Below, in pieces: positions 1-8,343 of a stretch of 64,000 nt of DNA. The DNA lies in the NCBI RefSeq assembly GCF_014201115.1, contig NZ_JACHDO010000001.1:1612001-1676000 (forward strand), written 5' to 3'. The DNA is from Nocardiopsis metallicus (lineage in GTDB: Bacteria > Actinomycetota > Actinomycetes > Streptosporangiales > Streptosporangiaceae). Both the position numbers and the translations under genes were made by a program. Positions within the stretch are counted from its first letter, which is position 1, and each line of letters begins with the position of its first letter. The notes below the pieces were generated by a model that saw nothing but the letters and a program-made list of their open reading frames with translations, did no database searches and was not told the origin of the DNA.

Positions 1-150
1 AGGTGGGCCGGCCACACGAGCACCAGGTACTCGTAGACGGCGGTGGCAGCATCAATCAGCTCGGCGACTTCCCGCTTCCATGCCTCACGGCCATCGCCGG
101 TCAGCTCTTCCCAGATTCGGGCCAGATGCCCCTTGCCCAACTCTCGGTCG
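1..150 (-). pseudogene. Fragment of an unidentified gene, cut by the IS256 remnant
   Basis: Read leftward, this stretch is open in one frame with actinobacterial codon use and gives a helical, charged peptide containing ELGKGHLARIWEELTG and REVAELIDAATAVYEYLVL. It runs off the left edge of the window. On its other side it meets IS256 transposase codons at about position 148, where transposase similarity starts abruptly on the opposite strand. I read it as part of a host or plasmid gene joined to the IS remnant by insertion or deletion. I do not recognise the family. The true start is unknown; a TTG lies close to the junction. Confidence 0.4.
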
Positions 151-756
151 GAGGGCGCCAAGTACTGGGCGCACGTGTTCACCGAACTCAAGAACCGTGG
201 TGTGGCCGACGTGCTCATGCTCGTGGCCGACGGGATCAAGGGCATGAGCGAGGCGGTGGAGTCGGTGTGGCCGCGCACGGTGGTGCAGACCTGCATCGTG
301 CACCTGCTGCGCAACAGCTTCCGCTACGCCTCCCGGGCCGACTGGGAGAAGGTCGCCAAGGCGCTCAAGCCCGTCTACACCGCCGCCACCGAGGAGGCCG
401 CTCTGGAGCGGTTCTCCGAGTTCTGCGAGGAGTGGGGGGACAAGTACCCGGCGATCGTGCGGTTGTGGGAGAACGCCTGGGCGGAGATGGTGCCGTTCCT
501 GGCCTTCGATGTGGAGATCCGCAAGATCATCTGCACCACGAACGCGATCGAGTCGATCAACGCCCGGATCCGCCGCGCGGTCAAGGCTCGGGGGCACTTC
601 CCCAACGAGCAGGCCGCGCTCAAGTGCGTCTACATGGCGTTGATGGCTCTGGATCCGAAGGGGACCGGGCGGGCCAAGTGGAGCGCGCGCTGGAAGAAGG
701 CGCTGAACGCGTTCGATCTGACCTTTGATGGCCGGTTGACCGCGACACGCCGCTGA
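148..756 (+). pseudogene. IS256-family transposase, N-terminally truncated
   Basis: About 200 residues match the C-terminal part of IS256/Mut-type transposases: EGAKYW, ADGIKGMSEAVESVWP, VQTCIVHLLRNSFRYAS, CTTNAIESINARIRRAVK and a C-terminal LNAFDLTFDGRL. The family is usually about 400-430 residues with a DDE triad; the N-terminal half with the first Asp is absent. The IVHLLRNS region with the second Asp context and the final Glu in TNAIESIN remain. An ATG at 43 would fuse about 35 foreign residues to it, but the sequence before 148 does not resemble transposase, so that start is not meaningful. Confidence 0.8.
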
Positions 757-793
757 CCAAGAACAACAGTTACACCCTTAACTTGACACACCC
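148..793 (+). mobile_element. IS256-family insertion sequence remnant (3' part)
   Basis: Only the 3' portion of an IS256-family element survives: the C-terminal third to half of the transposase and the right end. The right end falls at about 790, where GTTACACCC-TTAACTTGACACACC-like sequence, typical of IS256 termini, abuts the truncated siroheme chelatase gene. The left part of the element is missing, replaced by unrelated sequence before about 148. It can probably no longer move by itself. The exact right boundary is uncertain by a few bases because the other inverted repeat is absent. Confidence 0.75.
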
Positions 794-1326
794 CCCGCCG
801 CGCGCAGCTCGGCGACCTTGTCGGCCACCGAAGGGCTGCTGGTGGCGGCGTAGGCCAGGTGGACGGGCTGGCCCGTGCGTTGGGACAGGCGCTGGGCGGC
901 CTGGTCGAGTTCGGCCTGGGCGTGCGGGTCGGAGGTGCCCGCGCACGCCAGGACCAGGGCGTCGCCGCTCTGGTACCCGGCCTGGGTGAGGCGGCGCAGG
1001 GCGGTGGCCAGCAGGGCGGGGTGGTCGCCCAGGGCCGGGGTGATGACGGCGTCGGTACGGCCCGCCTGGAGGAGTTGGTCGGGGATGTCGGTGCGCACGT
1101 GGTAGCCCGAGGCCAGGAAGGCGGGCACCACGACCAAAGGGCCGGGGGTGTGGGCGGCGACCTCGGTGACGTTGGGGTGGGTGACGTCGGCGAAGGCCAG
1201 GCGGGTGGGGCGCTGGGCCACCTCGGCCACGCGCAGGGCCAGGGAGTGGGCGATGGCGGTGCCGCGGGGTGAACGGGTGCCATGCAGGACCAGCAGCAGG
1301 GTGGGTACGCGGGTCGGGTTCAGCAT
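778..1326 (-). pseudogene. cbiX: Sirohydrochlorin ferrochelatase (CbiX/SirB-like), 3' end lost to IS256
   Basis: The protein inserts Fe2+ into sirohydrochlorin to make siroheme, the cofactor of NirB. It starts with the typical LLLVLHGTRSPRGTA, where the His is the metal-binding residue, followed by VVVPAFLASGYHVRTDIP and the second repeat VHLAYAATSSPSVADKVAELRAAG. After RAAGG the frame runs into IS256 terminal sequence and stops: 182 residues against about 230-250 in intact homologues. The ATG overlaps the nnaR stop, so it was the fourth gene of the nirBD operon. The C-terminal quarter is missing, so function is doubtful; a second chelatase elsewhere may compensate. Confidence 0.8.
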
Positions 1327-2468
1327 GGGTGGGTGTCCAGGGCCAGGCGGTAGCCGCGTTTGACGACCGTTTGGATGATCTTGGGGTCGCCCAGGGCGGT
1401 GCGCAGGCGGGCCACGGCCGTTTCGACGGCGTGGGCGTCGGCGTCCTCGCCCAGGCAGGTGAGCAGGTGGGCGCGGTCGCGGACCTGGCCGGGGCGGTGG
1501 GCCAGGGCGCGCATCAGGCGCATCAGGGTGGGCGAGAGGGTGTGGACGGTGCCGTCGACCAGGACGGCGTGGCCGCGCAGCCGTAGGCGGTGTCCGGCGA
1601 CGTTGAGGGTGGGGAAGCGGGCGGGGAGTTCTTCGGTGAGTTTGCGGACCTGGGCGCCGATGCGGGCGCGGCCGGGCCACACGGTGGGGATGTCGCGGGC
1701 CATCAGGGGGCGTGCGGTGACCGGTCCCACGCACAGGCAGAGCACGTGGCCGCGCAGGGCGCCGATGAGGGCGTGTTGCTGGCCGATGGTGTGGGCGCGG
1801 GCGAGGAGTCCGGCGGCGGCCGGGGCGCTGGTGAAGGTGACGGCGTCCACTCCCCCGGTGGTGACGGCCTCGATGAGGCGGTCCAGGGGTTCGGTCTGTT
1901 CGGGTTGGGTCCAGCGGTAGACGGGGACCTCGATGACTTCGGCTCCGGCCAGGCGCAGGGCGGCGGTGAAGTCGGGCAGGGGTTCGCCGTGGAGTTGGAT
2001 GGCCACGCGCAGGCCTTGGACGCCGCGTTCGAGGAGGTAGTCCAGGACCTCGGCGGAGGATTCGGAGGGCGGGGACCATTCCTCGGTGAGTCCGGCGGCG
2101 CGGATGGCGCCTTTGGCTTTGGGGCCGCGGGCGAGCAGGCGTGAGGATTTCATGCTGTTCAGGAGGGGTTCGGCCATGCCCCAGGTTTCGCAGGCCTCGA
2201 CCCAGCCGCGGAAGCCGATGCCGGTGGTGGCGATGACGACGTCGGCGGGGGTGCGGGTGAGTTGTTCGGAGACCGAGGCCAGGCGTTGGTCGTCGCTCAG
2301 GGGGACGATGCGCAGGGCGGGTGCGGCGATGACCTGGGCGCCCTTGCGGTGGAGCAGGGCGGTGAGTTCCTCGGCGCGGCGGGCGGCGGTGACGGCGACG
2401 GTGAACCCGGCCAGGGGTGCGGTGGTGGCCTCGCCGGTGGGCGGTGAGGCGGGCACGGCAGTGGTCAT
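1320..2468 (-). CDS. nnaR: NnaR-type regulator: uroporphyrinogen-III synthase-like domain plus winged-helix DNA-binding domain
   Basis: The N-terminal part (about residues 20-270) has the HemD fold: TVAVTAARRAEEL, VVIATTGIGFRGWVEA, DAVTFTSAPAAAGLL and CVGPVTA. The C-terminal 100 residues form an OmpR/PhoB-type winged helix (LSPTLMRLMRALAHRPGQV and VETAVARLRTALGD, ending in IQTVVKRGYRL). This architecture is that of NnaR, the nitrate/nitrite assimilation co-activator described with GlnR in Streptomyces and mycobacteria. Its place directly after nirBD fits. It may be a regulator only or keep a role in tetrapyrrole synthesis. The ATG at 2468 overlaps the nirD stop by 4 bp; an upstream start would run into nirD. 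Confidence 0.85.
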   Translation of the reverse strand: MTTAVPASPPTGEATTAPLAGFTVAVTAARRAEELTALLHRKGAQVIAAPALRIVPLSDDQRLASVSEQLTRTPADVVIATTGIGFRGWVEACETWGMAEPLLNSMKSSRLLARGPKAKGAIRAAGLTEEWSPPSESSAEVLDYLLERGVQGLRVAIQLHGEPLPDFTAALRLAGAEVIEVPVYRWTQPEQTEPLDRLIEAVTTGGVDAVTFTSAPAAAGLLARAHTIGQQHALIGALRGHVLCLCVGPVTARPLMARDIPTVWPGRARIGAQVRKLTEELPARFPTLNVAGHRLRLRGHAVLVDGTVHTLSPTLMRLMRALAHRPGQVRDRAHLLTCLGEDADAHAVETAVARLRTALGDPKIIQTVVKRGYRLALDTHPC

Positions 2469-2908
2469 GGGGTCCCCTGTTCGGCGCGTGTGGTGCTCTG
2501 GGCGGGGGCGCAAGCGTTCTGGGTGGGGTGCGGGGTGGTGGCGATCTGTACGTTCTCGCCGTCCACGCGTACCGGCCAGGTGTTCAGGCGCACGTCGGGG
2601 GCGTCCAGGCTCTGGCCGGTGGTCAGGGAGAACACGTGCTTGAGCATGGGTGAGGCCACGGTGGGCTCTCCGGCGCGGTCGCCGACGATGCCGCGGGAGA
2701 TGACGGTGGCGCCGGTGTGCGGGTCGAGGTTGTCCACGGCGTACAGGTGGTGGTCGCGGGTGGTGAAGAGGGCGACCTGGTGGCCGTCGGGCAGGAGGAC
2801 GGCCAGGCCGATGCCGGGTTCGAGGCGGTGCTTCGGGCAGGCGTGGATCCAGCCGGTGGTGGGTTCGCTCGGCTCCTGGGCGGTGGCGGTGTGGGTGAGG
2901 ACGCTCAT
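2465..2908 (-). CDS. nirD: Nitrite reductase (NADH) small subunit
   Basis: This is a 147-residue Rieske-like small subunit of assimilatory NADH-nitrite reductase. It has the family core (LAVLLPDGHQVALFTTRD, LYAVDNLDPHTGATVISRGIVGD, VASPMLKHVFSLTTG) and ends with the typical LNTWPVRVDGENVQI strand followed by a loose tail. As in other bacterial NirD proteins there is no complete Rieske cluster-binding motif, so it is structural rather than a redox protein. ATGA overlaps with nirB upstream and nnaR downstream indicate translational coupling. It acts in the cytoplasm with NirB in reducing nitrite to ammonium. Confidence 0.92.
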   Translation of the reverse strand: MSVLTHTATAQEPSEPTTGWIHACPKHRLEPGIGLAVLLPDGHQVALFTTRDHHLYAVDNLDPHTGATVISRGIVGDRAGEPTVASPMLKHVFSLTTGQSLDAPDVRLNTWPVRVDGENVQIATTPHPTQNACAPAQSTTRAEQGTP

Positions 2909-5412
2909 CGGGTGCTCTCCTTGCTGGTGCGGGGGGTGGGCATGCCCAGTGGGGTGGGTGCGCCGGGCACGGGCTGGTCGCGGGTGGTGGTGAAGCTGAT
3001 GGTGGGGTCGGGGGTGGTGGGGGCGTTGGTGAAGGACTCGAAGCGGGCGAGCTTGTCGGGGTCGTTCAGCACGGCCGCCCATTCGTCGGTGTAGGAGTCC
3101 ACGTGCTGGGCCATGGCCTCCTCCAGCTCCTGGGCGATGCCCAGGCTGTCGTTGACCACGACCTCGCGCAGGTGGTCCAGGCCGCCCTCCATGGCCTCGA
3201 TCCAGGGGGCGGTGCGCTGCAGGCGGTCGGCGGTGCGGATGTAGAACATCAGGAAGCGGTCGATGTAGCGGATGAGGGTGTCCTCGTCCAGGTCACCGGC
3301 GAGTAGCTGGGCGTGGCGGGGGGTGAAGCCGCCGTTGCCGCCCACGTACAGGTTCCAGCCGGTCTCGGTGGCGATGATGCCGAAGTCCTTGCCGCGGGCC
3401 TCGGCGCATTCGCGGGCGCATCCGGAGACGGCGGACTTGAGTTTGTGGGGTGAGCGCAGGCCCCGGTAGCGCTCCTCCAGGCGGATGGCCAGTCCGACGG
3501 AGTCCTGGACGCCGTAGCGGCACCAGGTGGTGCCCACGCACGACTTCACCGTGCGCAGGGACTTTCCGTAGGCGTGGCCGGACTCGAACCCGGCCTCGAC
3601 CAGGCGGGTCCAGATGGCGGGCAGCTGTTCCAGGCGGGCGCCGAACAGGTCGATGCGCTGGCCGCCGGTGATCTTGGTGTAGAGGTCGAAGTCGCGGGCG
3701 ACCTCTCCGATCACGATGAGTTTGTCGGGGGTGATCTCTCCGCCGGGGATGCGCGGCACCACCGAGTAGGTGCCGTTGCGCTGGAGGTTGGCGAGGTAGC
3801 GGTCGTTGGTGTCCTGCAGGGTGGCGGTTTCGCCGTCCAGGATGTGGCCGCCGCCCAGGGAGGCCAGGATCGAGGCCACCGCGGGCTTGCAGATGTCGCA
3901 GCCGTGTCCGGTGCCGTGTGCGTCGATCAGCGCGGAGAAGGTCGTGGTGCCGGTGGCGCGGATGATCTCCAGCAGTTCGGTGCGTGATTGGGTGAAGTGT
4001 TCGCACAGGGCCTTGGACTGGGTGATGCCGGCCTGGGTGAGGATCTGCTTGAGCATGGGCACGCACGAGCCGCAGGTGGTGCCGGCCCGGGTGCAGGACT
4101 TGAGTTCGGCCACGTCGTGGGCGCCGCAGGAGATGGCCTCGCTGACCTCGCCCTTGGTGACGGCGTTGCACGAGCAGATCTGCGCGGAGTCGGGCAGGGC
4201 GTCGGTGCTGAGCCCTTCACCGTCGGGGGTGATCAGGGCCAGGGGGTCGCCGGGCAGGGGTGAGCCCACCAGGGGGCGCAGGGTGGCGTAGGCCGAGGCG
4301 TCGCCGACCAGGATGCCGCCCAGCAGGGTGGTGGCGTCGTCGGAGAGTACGAGTTTGGCGTAGCGGCCGCTGGCGGCGTCGTTGACGACCACGTCCAGGG
4401 CGCCGGGGGCGCGGCCGTGGGCGTCGCCGAAGCTGGCCACGTCCACGCCCAGGAGCTTGAGCTTGGTGGAGGTGTCGGCGCCGGTGAAGGTGGCGGCTCC
4501 GCCCACCAGTCGGTCGGCCAGGACCTCGGCCATGGCGTTGCCTGGGGCGATGAGCCCGTAGACGGTGCCGCGGTGGTGGGCGGCTTCGCCGATGGCGTGG
4601 ATGTGGGCGTCGCTGGTGGTGCAGGTGTCGTCGATGACGATGCCGCCGCGTTCGCCGACGGTGAGTCCGGCGTCGCGGGCCAGGTCGTCGCGGGGGCGGA
4701 TGCCCACGGAGAAGACGACCATGTCGGCGTCCAGGTGGTTGCCGTCGGCCAGGGCCAGGCGGGCGGCGCGACCGTCGGGGCCTGCTTGGACGGCGGTGGA
4801 GGCGGTGCCGGTGTGCACGTTCACGCCCAGGTCGGTGACCAGGTTCTGCAGCAGCGCTCCGGCGCCCTGGTCGATCTGGGCGGGCATCAGGTGGGGTGCG
4901 AGTTCGACGACGTGGGCGCTCACACCCAGCAGGCGCAGGGCGTTGGCCGCTTCCAGTCCGAGGAGTCCGCCGCCGATGACCACGCCGGTCTTGGCGTTCT
5001 CTGCGTCGGCGGTCAGGCCGTCCAGGTCCTCGATGGTGCGGTAGACGTGGCAGCCGGGCAGGTCGTGGCCGGGGATGGGGGGCACGAAGGGGGTGGATCC
5101 GGTGGCCAGGACCAGGCGGTCGTAGGGCAGGACGCGGCCGGAGGCGGTGGTGACGGTGCGCGCGGCGCGGTCGATGGCGGTGGCCTGTTCGCAGACGTGC
5201 ACGTCCACGCCGGGGCCGCGCAGGTCGCCCAGGGACAGGTCCTGGGCGCTGGCGCCGTCGAGGTAGGTGGACAGGGCCACCCGGTCGTAGGCGGTGCGGG
5301 GTTCTTCGCCCACCACGGTGATGTGCCAGTGGTGGGCGGTGTCGCGGTCGCGGAGCGCCTCGACGAGCCGGTGGCCGACCATGCCGTTACCGATGACGAC
5401 GAGTTCTTCCAT
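2905..5412 (-). CDS. nirB: Nitrite reductase (NAD(P)H) large subunit
   Basis: The 835-residue enzyme catalyses the six-electron reduction of nitrite to ammonium. It starts with an FAD-binding Rossmann motif (VVIGNGMVG), followed by an NAD-binding GGGLLGLE segment. A BFD-like [2Fe-2S] domain lies near residues 410-448 (CSCNAVTKGEV and CGSCVPMLK), then two ferredoxin-like nitrite/sulfite reductase repeats. The siroheme/[4Fe-4S] ligands are visible as CVGTTWC near residue 625 and CARECAEARGKDFG near 664-668. Full length for the family. It is the first gene of the operon, with an inverted repeat upstream. Siroheme supply may be limited by the broken cbiX gene. Confidence 0.95.
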   Translation of the reverse strand: MEELVVIGNGMVGHRLVEALRDRDTAHHWHITVVGEEPRTAYDRVALSTYLDGASAQDLSLGDLRGPGVDVHVCEQATAIDRAARTVTTASGRVLPYDRLVLATGSTPFVPPIPGHDLPGCHVYRTIEDLDGLTADAENAKTGVVIGGGLLGLEAANALRLLGVSAHVVELAPHLMPAQIDQGAGALLQNLVTDLGVNVHTGTASTAVQAGPDGRAARLALADGNHLDADMVVFSVGIRPRDDLARDAGLTVGERGGIVIDDTCTTSDAHIHAIGEAAHHRGTVYGLIAPGNAMAEVLADRLVGGAATFTGADTSTKLKLLGVDVASFGDAHGRAPGALDVVVNDAASGRYAKLVLSDDATTLLGGILVGDASAYATLRPLVGSPLPGDPLALITPDGEGLSTDALPDSAQICSCNAVTKGEVSEAISCGAHDVAELKSCTRAGTTCGSCVPMLKQILTQAGITQSKALCEHFTQSRTELLEIIRATGTTTFSALIDAHGTGHGCDICKPAVASILASLGGGHILDGETATLQDTNDRYLANLQRNGTYSVVPRIPGGEITPDKLIVIGEVARDFDLYTKITGGQRIDLFGARLEQLPAIWTRLVEAGFESGHAYGKSLRTVKSCVGTTWCRYGVQDSVGLAIRLEERYRGLRSPHKLKSAVSGCARECAEARGKDFGIIATETGWNLYVGGNGGFTPRHAQLLAGDLDEDTLIRYIDRFLMFYIRTADRLQRTAPWIEAMEGGLDHLREVVVNDSLGIAQELEEAMAQHVDSYTDEWAAVLNDPDKLARFESFTNAPTTPDPTISFTTTRDQPVPGAPTPLGMPTPRTSKESTR

Positions 5413-5454
5413 GGGGCGGCTCCTCCTGCGGGCTGCGGGGTCGGACGCTTTTCA

Positions 5455-5475
5455 GGTAACCGGCAGGGTGTTACC
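5455..5475. promoter_or_regulatory. Inverted repeat upstream of nirB (candidate NnaR/GlnR operator)
   Basis: GGTAAC and GTTACC form perfect 6-bp arms separated by 9 bp, about 43-63 bp before the nirB ATG. GTAAC/GTTAC words resemble the a-site of GlnR boxes (GTnAC-N6-GAAAC), but the 6-bp spacing and GAAAC half are not met, so NnaR or a combined site is as likely. The placement suits promoter control of nirBD. Confidence 0.45.
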
Positions 5476-5673
5476 CGTGGGTTGGGGGTAGGTGTCGGGG
5501 ATGTTTCGTTGTGCTGTCACCGCAGGTGAAAAGCGCGTGATCGGTGTGGGGTGGCGTGGAATCGGTGCCCGGTCTGGGGTGCCAAGGGGGCGGTGGCGGG
5601 GGCTGGGGGCGCGCACAGGCGGGGCATGGGGGCATGGACAGCCGGGGTCGGGTTGTCCAGGATGGGAGGCGAT

Positions 5674-6576
5674 ATGCACACCATCGCCATCGCGCGCCCG
5701 GTGCGCGCTCTTGCCTCCCTGTCCGCTCTGGCCGTGGGCGACGCCTTCGGCTCCCAGTTCTTCGTTCCCGGCAACCGCCCTTTCCTGACCGGGCGGGAGC
5801 TGCCGCCCGGCCCATGGCAGTGGACCGACGACACCGAGATGGCGGCGTCGGTCTACGCCGAGGTCGTGCGCGGCGGGGCTGTGGATCCCGATCGCCTGGC
5901 GGCTTCCTTCGCCCGCCACCACGACTTCGACCGCGGGTATGGGCCCGCGACCGGTCGGATGCTGCGGCTGGTGCGTGAGGGCGGTGACTGGCGGTCGTTG
6001 GCCTCGGAGCCGTTCGAGGGGGCGGGTTCCTTCGGTAACGGGGCGGCGATGCGGGTGGCGCCGTTGGGTGCCTGGTACGCCGAGGACCTGGACGAGGTGG
6101 TCGAGCAGGCCGCTGTGAGCGCGCGCGTCACGCACACCCACCCCGAGGCGGTGGACGGCGCGGTCGCGGTGGCGGTGGCAGCGGCCTTGGTGGCGCGACG
6201 CGAGACGATGGGCGCCGGATCGTTCCTGGACCGGGTGGTGGAGCACTTGCCCCAGGGTCGGGTGCGTGAGGCGGTGCGCGACGCCCGGGCCCTGCTGATC
6301 ACCTCCAACCCGCTGGGGGTGGCCGCGGAGCTGGGAAACGGGTCCGGGGTCAGCGCCCTGGACACGGTGCCCTTCGCGTTGTGGGCGGCGGCCCGGTACC
6401 GGTCGGGGCTGGCCGCGGCGCTGTGGGCCACGGTGGTCCCGGGCGGGGATATGGACACCACCTGCGCGATCGTGGCGGGCATCCTGGGGGCGGGCCTGCC
6501 GGAAGGGGCGATCCCGCGGGAGTGGTCCGGGCGCACCGAGTCATTGCCCGGTTGGGCGCTGGCCGCCGCCTCCTGA
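5674..6576 (+). CDS. ADP-ribosylglycohydrolase family protein (DraG/ARH-like)
   Basis: The 300-residue protein would remove ADP-ribose from proteins or small molecules using a binuclear Mg/Mn centre. The metal-binding signatures are present: GDAFGSQF near the N terminus, WTDDTEMA (family TDDT/S), GAGSFGNGAAMRVAPLG (family GRG/GNGAxMR), HTHPEAVDGAVAVA, and the C-terminal GGDMDTTCAIVAGILGA (family GGDTDTxAAIxG). The start at 5674 is chosen because GGGAGG lies 6 bp before it and homologues begin close to this point. It diverges from nirB. A role in nitrogen-linked ADP-ribosylation is possible, but the neighbourhood alone does not show it. Confidence 0.85.
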   Translation: MHTIAIARPVRALASLSALAVGDAFGSQFFVPGNRPFLTGRELPPGPWQWTDDTEMAASVYAEVVRGGAVDPDRLAASFARHHDFDRGYGPATGRMLRLVREGGDWRSLASEPFEGAGSFGNGAAMRVAPLGAWYAEDLDEVVEQAAVSARVTHTHPEAVDGAVAVAVAAALVARRETMGAGSFLDRVVEHLPQGRVREAVRDARALLITSNPLGVAAELGNGSGVSALDTVPFALWAAARYRSGLAAALWATVVPGGDMDTTCAIVAGILGAGLPEGAIPREWSGRTESLPGWALAAAS

Positions 6577-6584
6577 TGATGTGC

Positions 6585-6619
6585 CTCGGCGCCCGCGCCT
6601 GGTGTGTGCGGGCGCCGAG
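6585..6619. terminator. Bidirectional terminator hairpin
   Basis: Perfect 12-bp arms (CTCGGCGCCCGC and its complement) enclose an 11-nt loop, directly after the glycohydrolase stop and before the converging membrane-protein stop. There is no U-tract, as is usual in high-GC actinomycetes. Confidence 0.75.
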
Positions 6620-6638
6620 GGTCAGGTGCTCGTGCCGG

Positions 6639-7427
6639 TCAGGTTTGCTGGGGGCCGGGGCCCGGTGGTGATCCCGGGCCCTGCGGGCCTGATGGCGGGC
6701 CGTCCTGCGGTGGGTAGGGCGGTTGGCCCGGGTAGCCGCCCGGCGGGGGTGGCTGTCGCTGCCCCGGGTACGGGCCGGGGTACTGCCCGGGCTGCGGGCC
6801 CTGGGCGGTGCGTTCGTTGGTGAGCTGCTGGCGGTGTCGGTTCCGGCGTACCGCCGTGACGACGATCAGGATGATGCCGCCCACCACGCCCAGGAACGGG
6901 ATGAACAGCAGGGAGCCCAGAGCCCCGAGCACGCCGGTGGCGATGTTGCCGGTGGTGTCGCCCGCGTAGGCGATCCCGAAGCGGACGCTGTCGGGGGCCT
7001 GGCAGGTGAGGGTGTACTCGCCCGGTTCGGTCAGGTCGGCCATACCGACCATCGCCCAGGCGCCGTCCTGCCCTTGCGCCTCGTGGTTGAAGGTGGGGTA
7101 GGCGAAGCTCAGGATCTGGTCGTCGGGGCCGGTCAGGGCGCAGGCGGTGTGGTCCACGTTCGGGGGTGAGCCGTACAGCAGCCACCCCGACTCGGGGTGT
7201 TCCTGGGCGTTGACCGTGAAGGTCGTGCTTTGGGTGCCCTGGGTGAGGGCCTCGAACTCGGGCAGGGCCAGGCCCCGCAACAGCAGTACGACGAACAGCA
7301 CGACGCCCAGGACGATCGAGATCGGGATGAGCGCGCCGCCTATCCAGAACCAGATGCGGGAGGGGCGCAGCTCACGGGGGTCTGGCTGGGGCGGTGGCCC
7401 GTAGGGGCCCGGGTATGGTGCGGCCAT
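6639..7427 (-). CDS. Two-TM membrane protein with proline-rich cytoplasmic tail, function unknown
   Basis: A 262-residue protein with a short proline-rich start (PYPGPYGPPPQPDPRE), one transmembrane segment near residues 26-50 (IWFWIGGALIPISIVLGVVL), an extracytoplasmic domain of about 110 residues with two Cys (HTACALTG and YTLTCQAP, a possible disulfide), a second membrane segment near 165-190 (LLFIPFLGVVGGIILIVVTA), then a basic stretch and a long Pro/Gly/Gln tail. This layout is common in actinobacterial proteins of unknown function. The tail could recruit other proteins, but no partner is visible. It converges on the glycohydrolase and shares the hairpin terminator. Confidence 0.8.
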   Translation of the reverse strand: MAAPYPGPYGPPPQPDPRELRPSRIWFWIGGALIPISIVLGVVLFVVLLLRGLALPEFEALTQGTQSTTFTVNAQEHPESGWLLYGSPPNVDHTACALTGPDDQILSFAYPTFNHEAQGQDGAWAMVGMADLTEPGEYTLTCQAPDSVRFGIAYAGDTTGNIATGVLGALGSLLFIPFLGVVGGIILIVVTAVRRNRHRQQLTNERTAQGPQPGQYPGPYPGQRQPPPPGGYPGQPPYPPQDGPPSGPQGPGSPPGPGPQQT

Positions 7428-7754
7428 GCGGTGAGTGTCGCACGGTCCGGTGGCCAGGACACGCGTCCTTGGCGCAGGTTTGGAGGTGTGTTGTCCAACC
7501 TTGTGCCCTCAGGCGGTGGGTTCGGCGACCCGGGCGGGGTGTTCGGCGGTGCCGGGGCTTGGCCCCGGGTGTGCAACGGGTCGCGGTGGTGTTCCTGGGT
7601 CCGGTGGTTGAGTGTACGGGTGGGATTTGAGGGTTGCTGCTCGAGAAAGCGCACCCACGGGGATCCTTTCGGGTGAAGTCTCACAAAGCAGTCCAATGAC
7701 ACACTTGAAGCGGGGGTGACCAGGAAGGACACCCCAACGACTTCAGGGGGCGCG
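7428..7754. other. Non-coding intergenic region
   Basis: I see no convincing gene on either strand between the divergent membrane-protein and DUF6194 genes. It should hold both promoters. The last 110 bp before the DUF6194 gene are locally lower in GC (around GTGAAGTCTCACAAAGCAG and CCAATGACACACTTG), a likely promoter zone, but no -35/-10 pair is clear enough to call. Confidence 0.5.
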
Positions 7755-8234
7755 ATGACCGAGGACGAGATCATCCACTTCGTGGCCGGGCTGGGCCAGG
7801 TGGATGTGATGACCGCGAGTCGGGAGAGCGGGGCACCCGAGATCGCCTGGGGCGACTCCTTCTTCCTGTACGACCCTGACGGGCGGGCGCGTGAGCGCAG
7901 TGGTTTCACCCCGTTCGCGACCCTGGTGACCAAGGACTACCCGGGTTTCGACAGCGACTGCGACCTTGATCGGCCCGGGGTGTTCCGGGTCAACATCGCG
8001 GTGGGCCGCGCTCTGTTCGAGGAGGTGGTAGGCCACACTCCGGCGGCGCACGCCGGGCACCGCGAGGGCTTGGACTACACCGGGCTGGACCGTCTCCTGC
8101 CGCACCCGGTCTATGCCGCCCAGGGGTGGGTGGCGGTACTCAACCCGGGTTCGCGAACCTCCGAGCGGGTGTGTGAGCTGCTGTCCCTGGCCAGGGATCG
8201 GGCCGCCGCCCGCCACCGCCCACCGGAGCGGTGA
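7755..8234 (+). CDS. DUF6194 family protein
   Basis: The 159-residue soluble protein matches the actinobacterial DUF6194 pattern: an N-terminal helix (TEDEIIHFVAGL), a strand pair ending in GDSFFLYDPDG, the FTPFATLVTKDYPGFD block, FRVNIAVGR and a final HPVYAAQGWVAVLNPG with a trailing helix. The function of the family is unknown; the fold suggests a small stress or MmcQ/YjbR-like protein, and that link is an inference. The ATG at 7755 follows AGGGGG at a suitable distance; an in-frame ATG 39 bp upstream lacks a good ribosome-binding site. Confidence 0.8.
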   Translation: MTEDEIIHFVAGLGQVDVMTASRESGAPEIAWGDSFFLYDPDGRARERSGFTPFATLVTKDYPGFDSDCDLDRPGVFRVNIAVGRALFEEVVGHTPAAHAGHREGLDYTGLDRLLPHPVYAAQGWVAVLNPGSRTSERVCELLSLARDRAAARHRPPER

Positions 8235-8279
8235 TGCGGCCCTTCATCGCGATTCCGGCTCAGCGGGGGCGGGAGCAGG

Positions 8280-8314
8280 GGCACGGTCCCCGGTGTCGTC
8301 ACGGGGGCCGTGCC
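8280..8314. terminator. Terminator hairpin between DUF6194 and hxlR genes
   Basis: Thirteen-base arms (GGCACGGTCCCCG against CGGGGGCCGTGCC, one mismatch) with a 9-nt loop lie between two converging stops, so the hairpin can serve both genes. Confidence 0.7.
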
Positions 8315-8343
8315 GTGTTCGGAGCGCTGTGTCCAGGGCTGGT

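Noticed and set aside
4417..5529. Long rightward frame opposite nirB
   Set aside because: It is a Gly/Val/Gln-rich antisense shadow of a well-conserved gene, with no ribosome-binding site or family motif.
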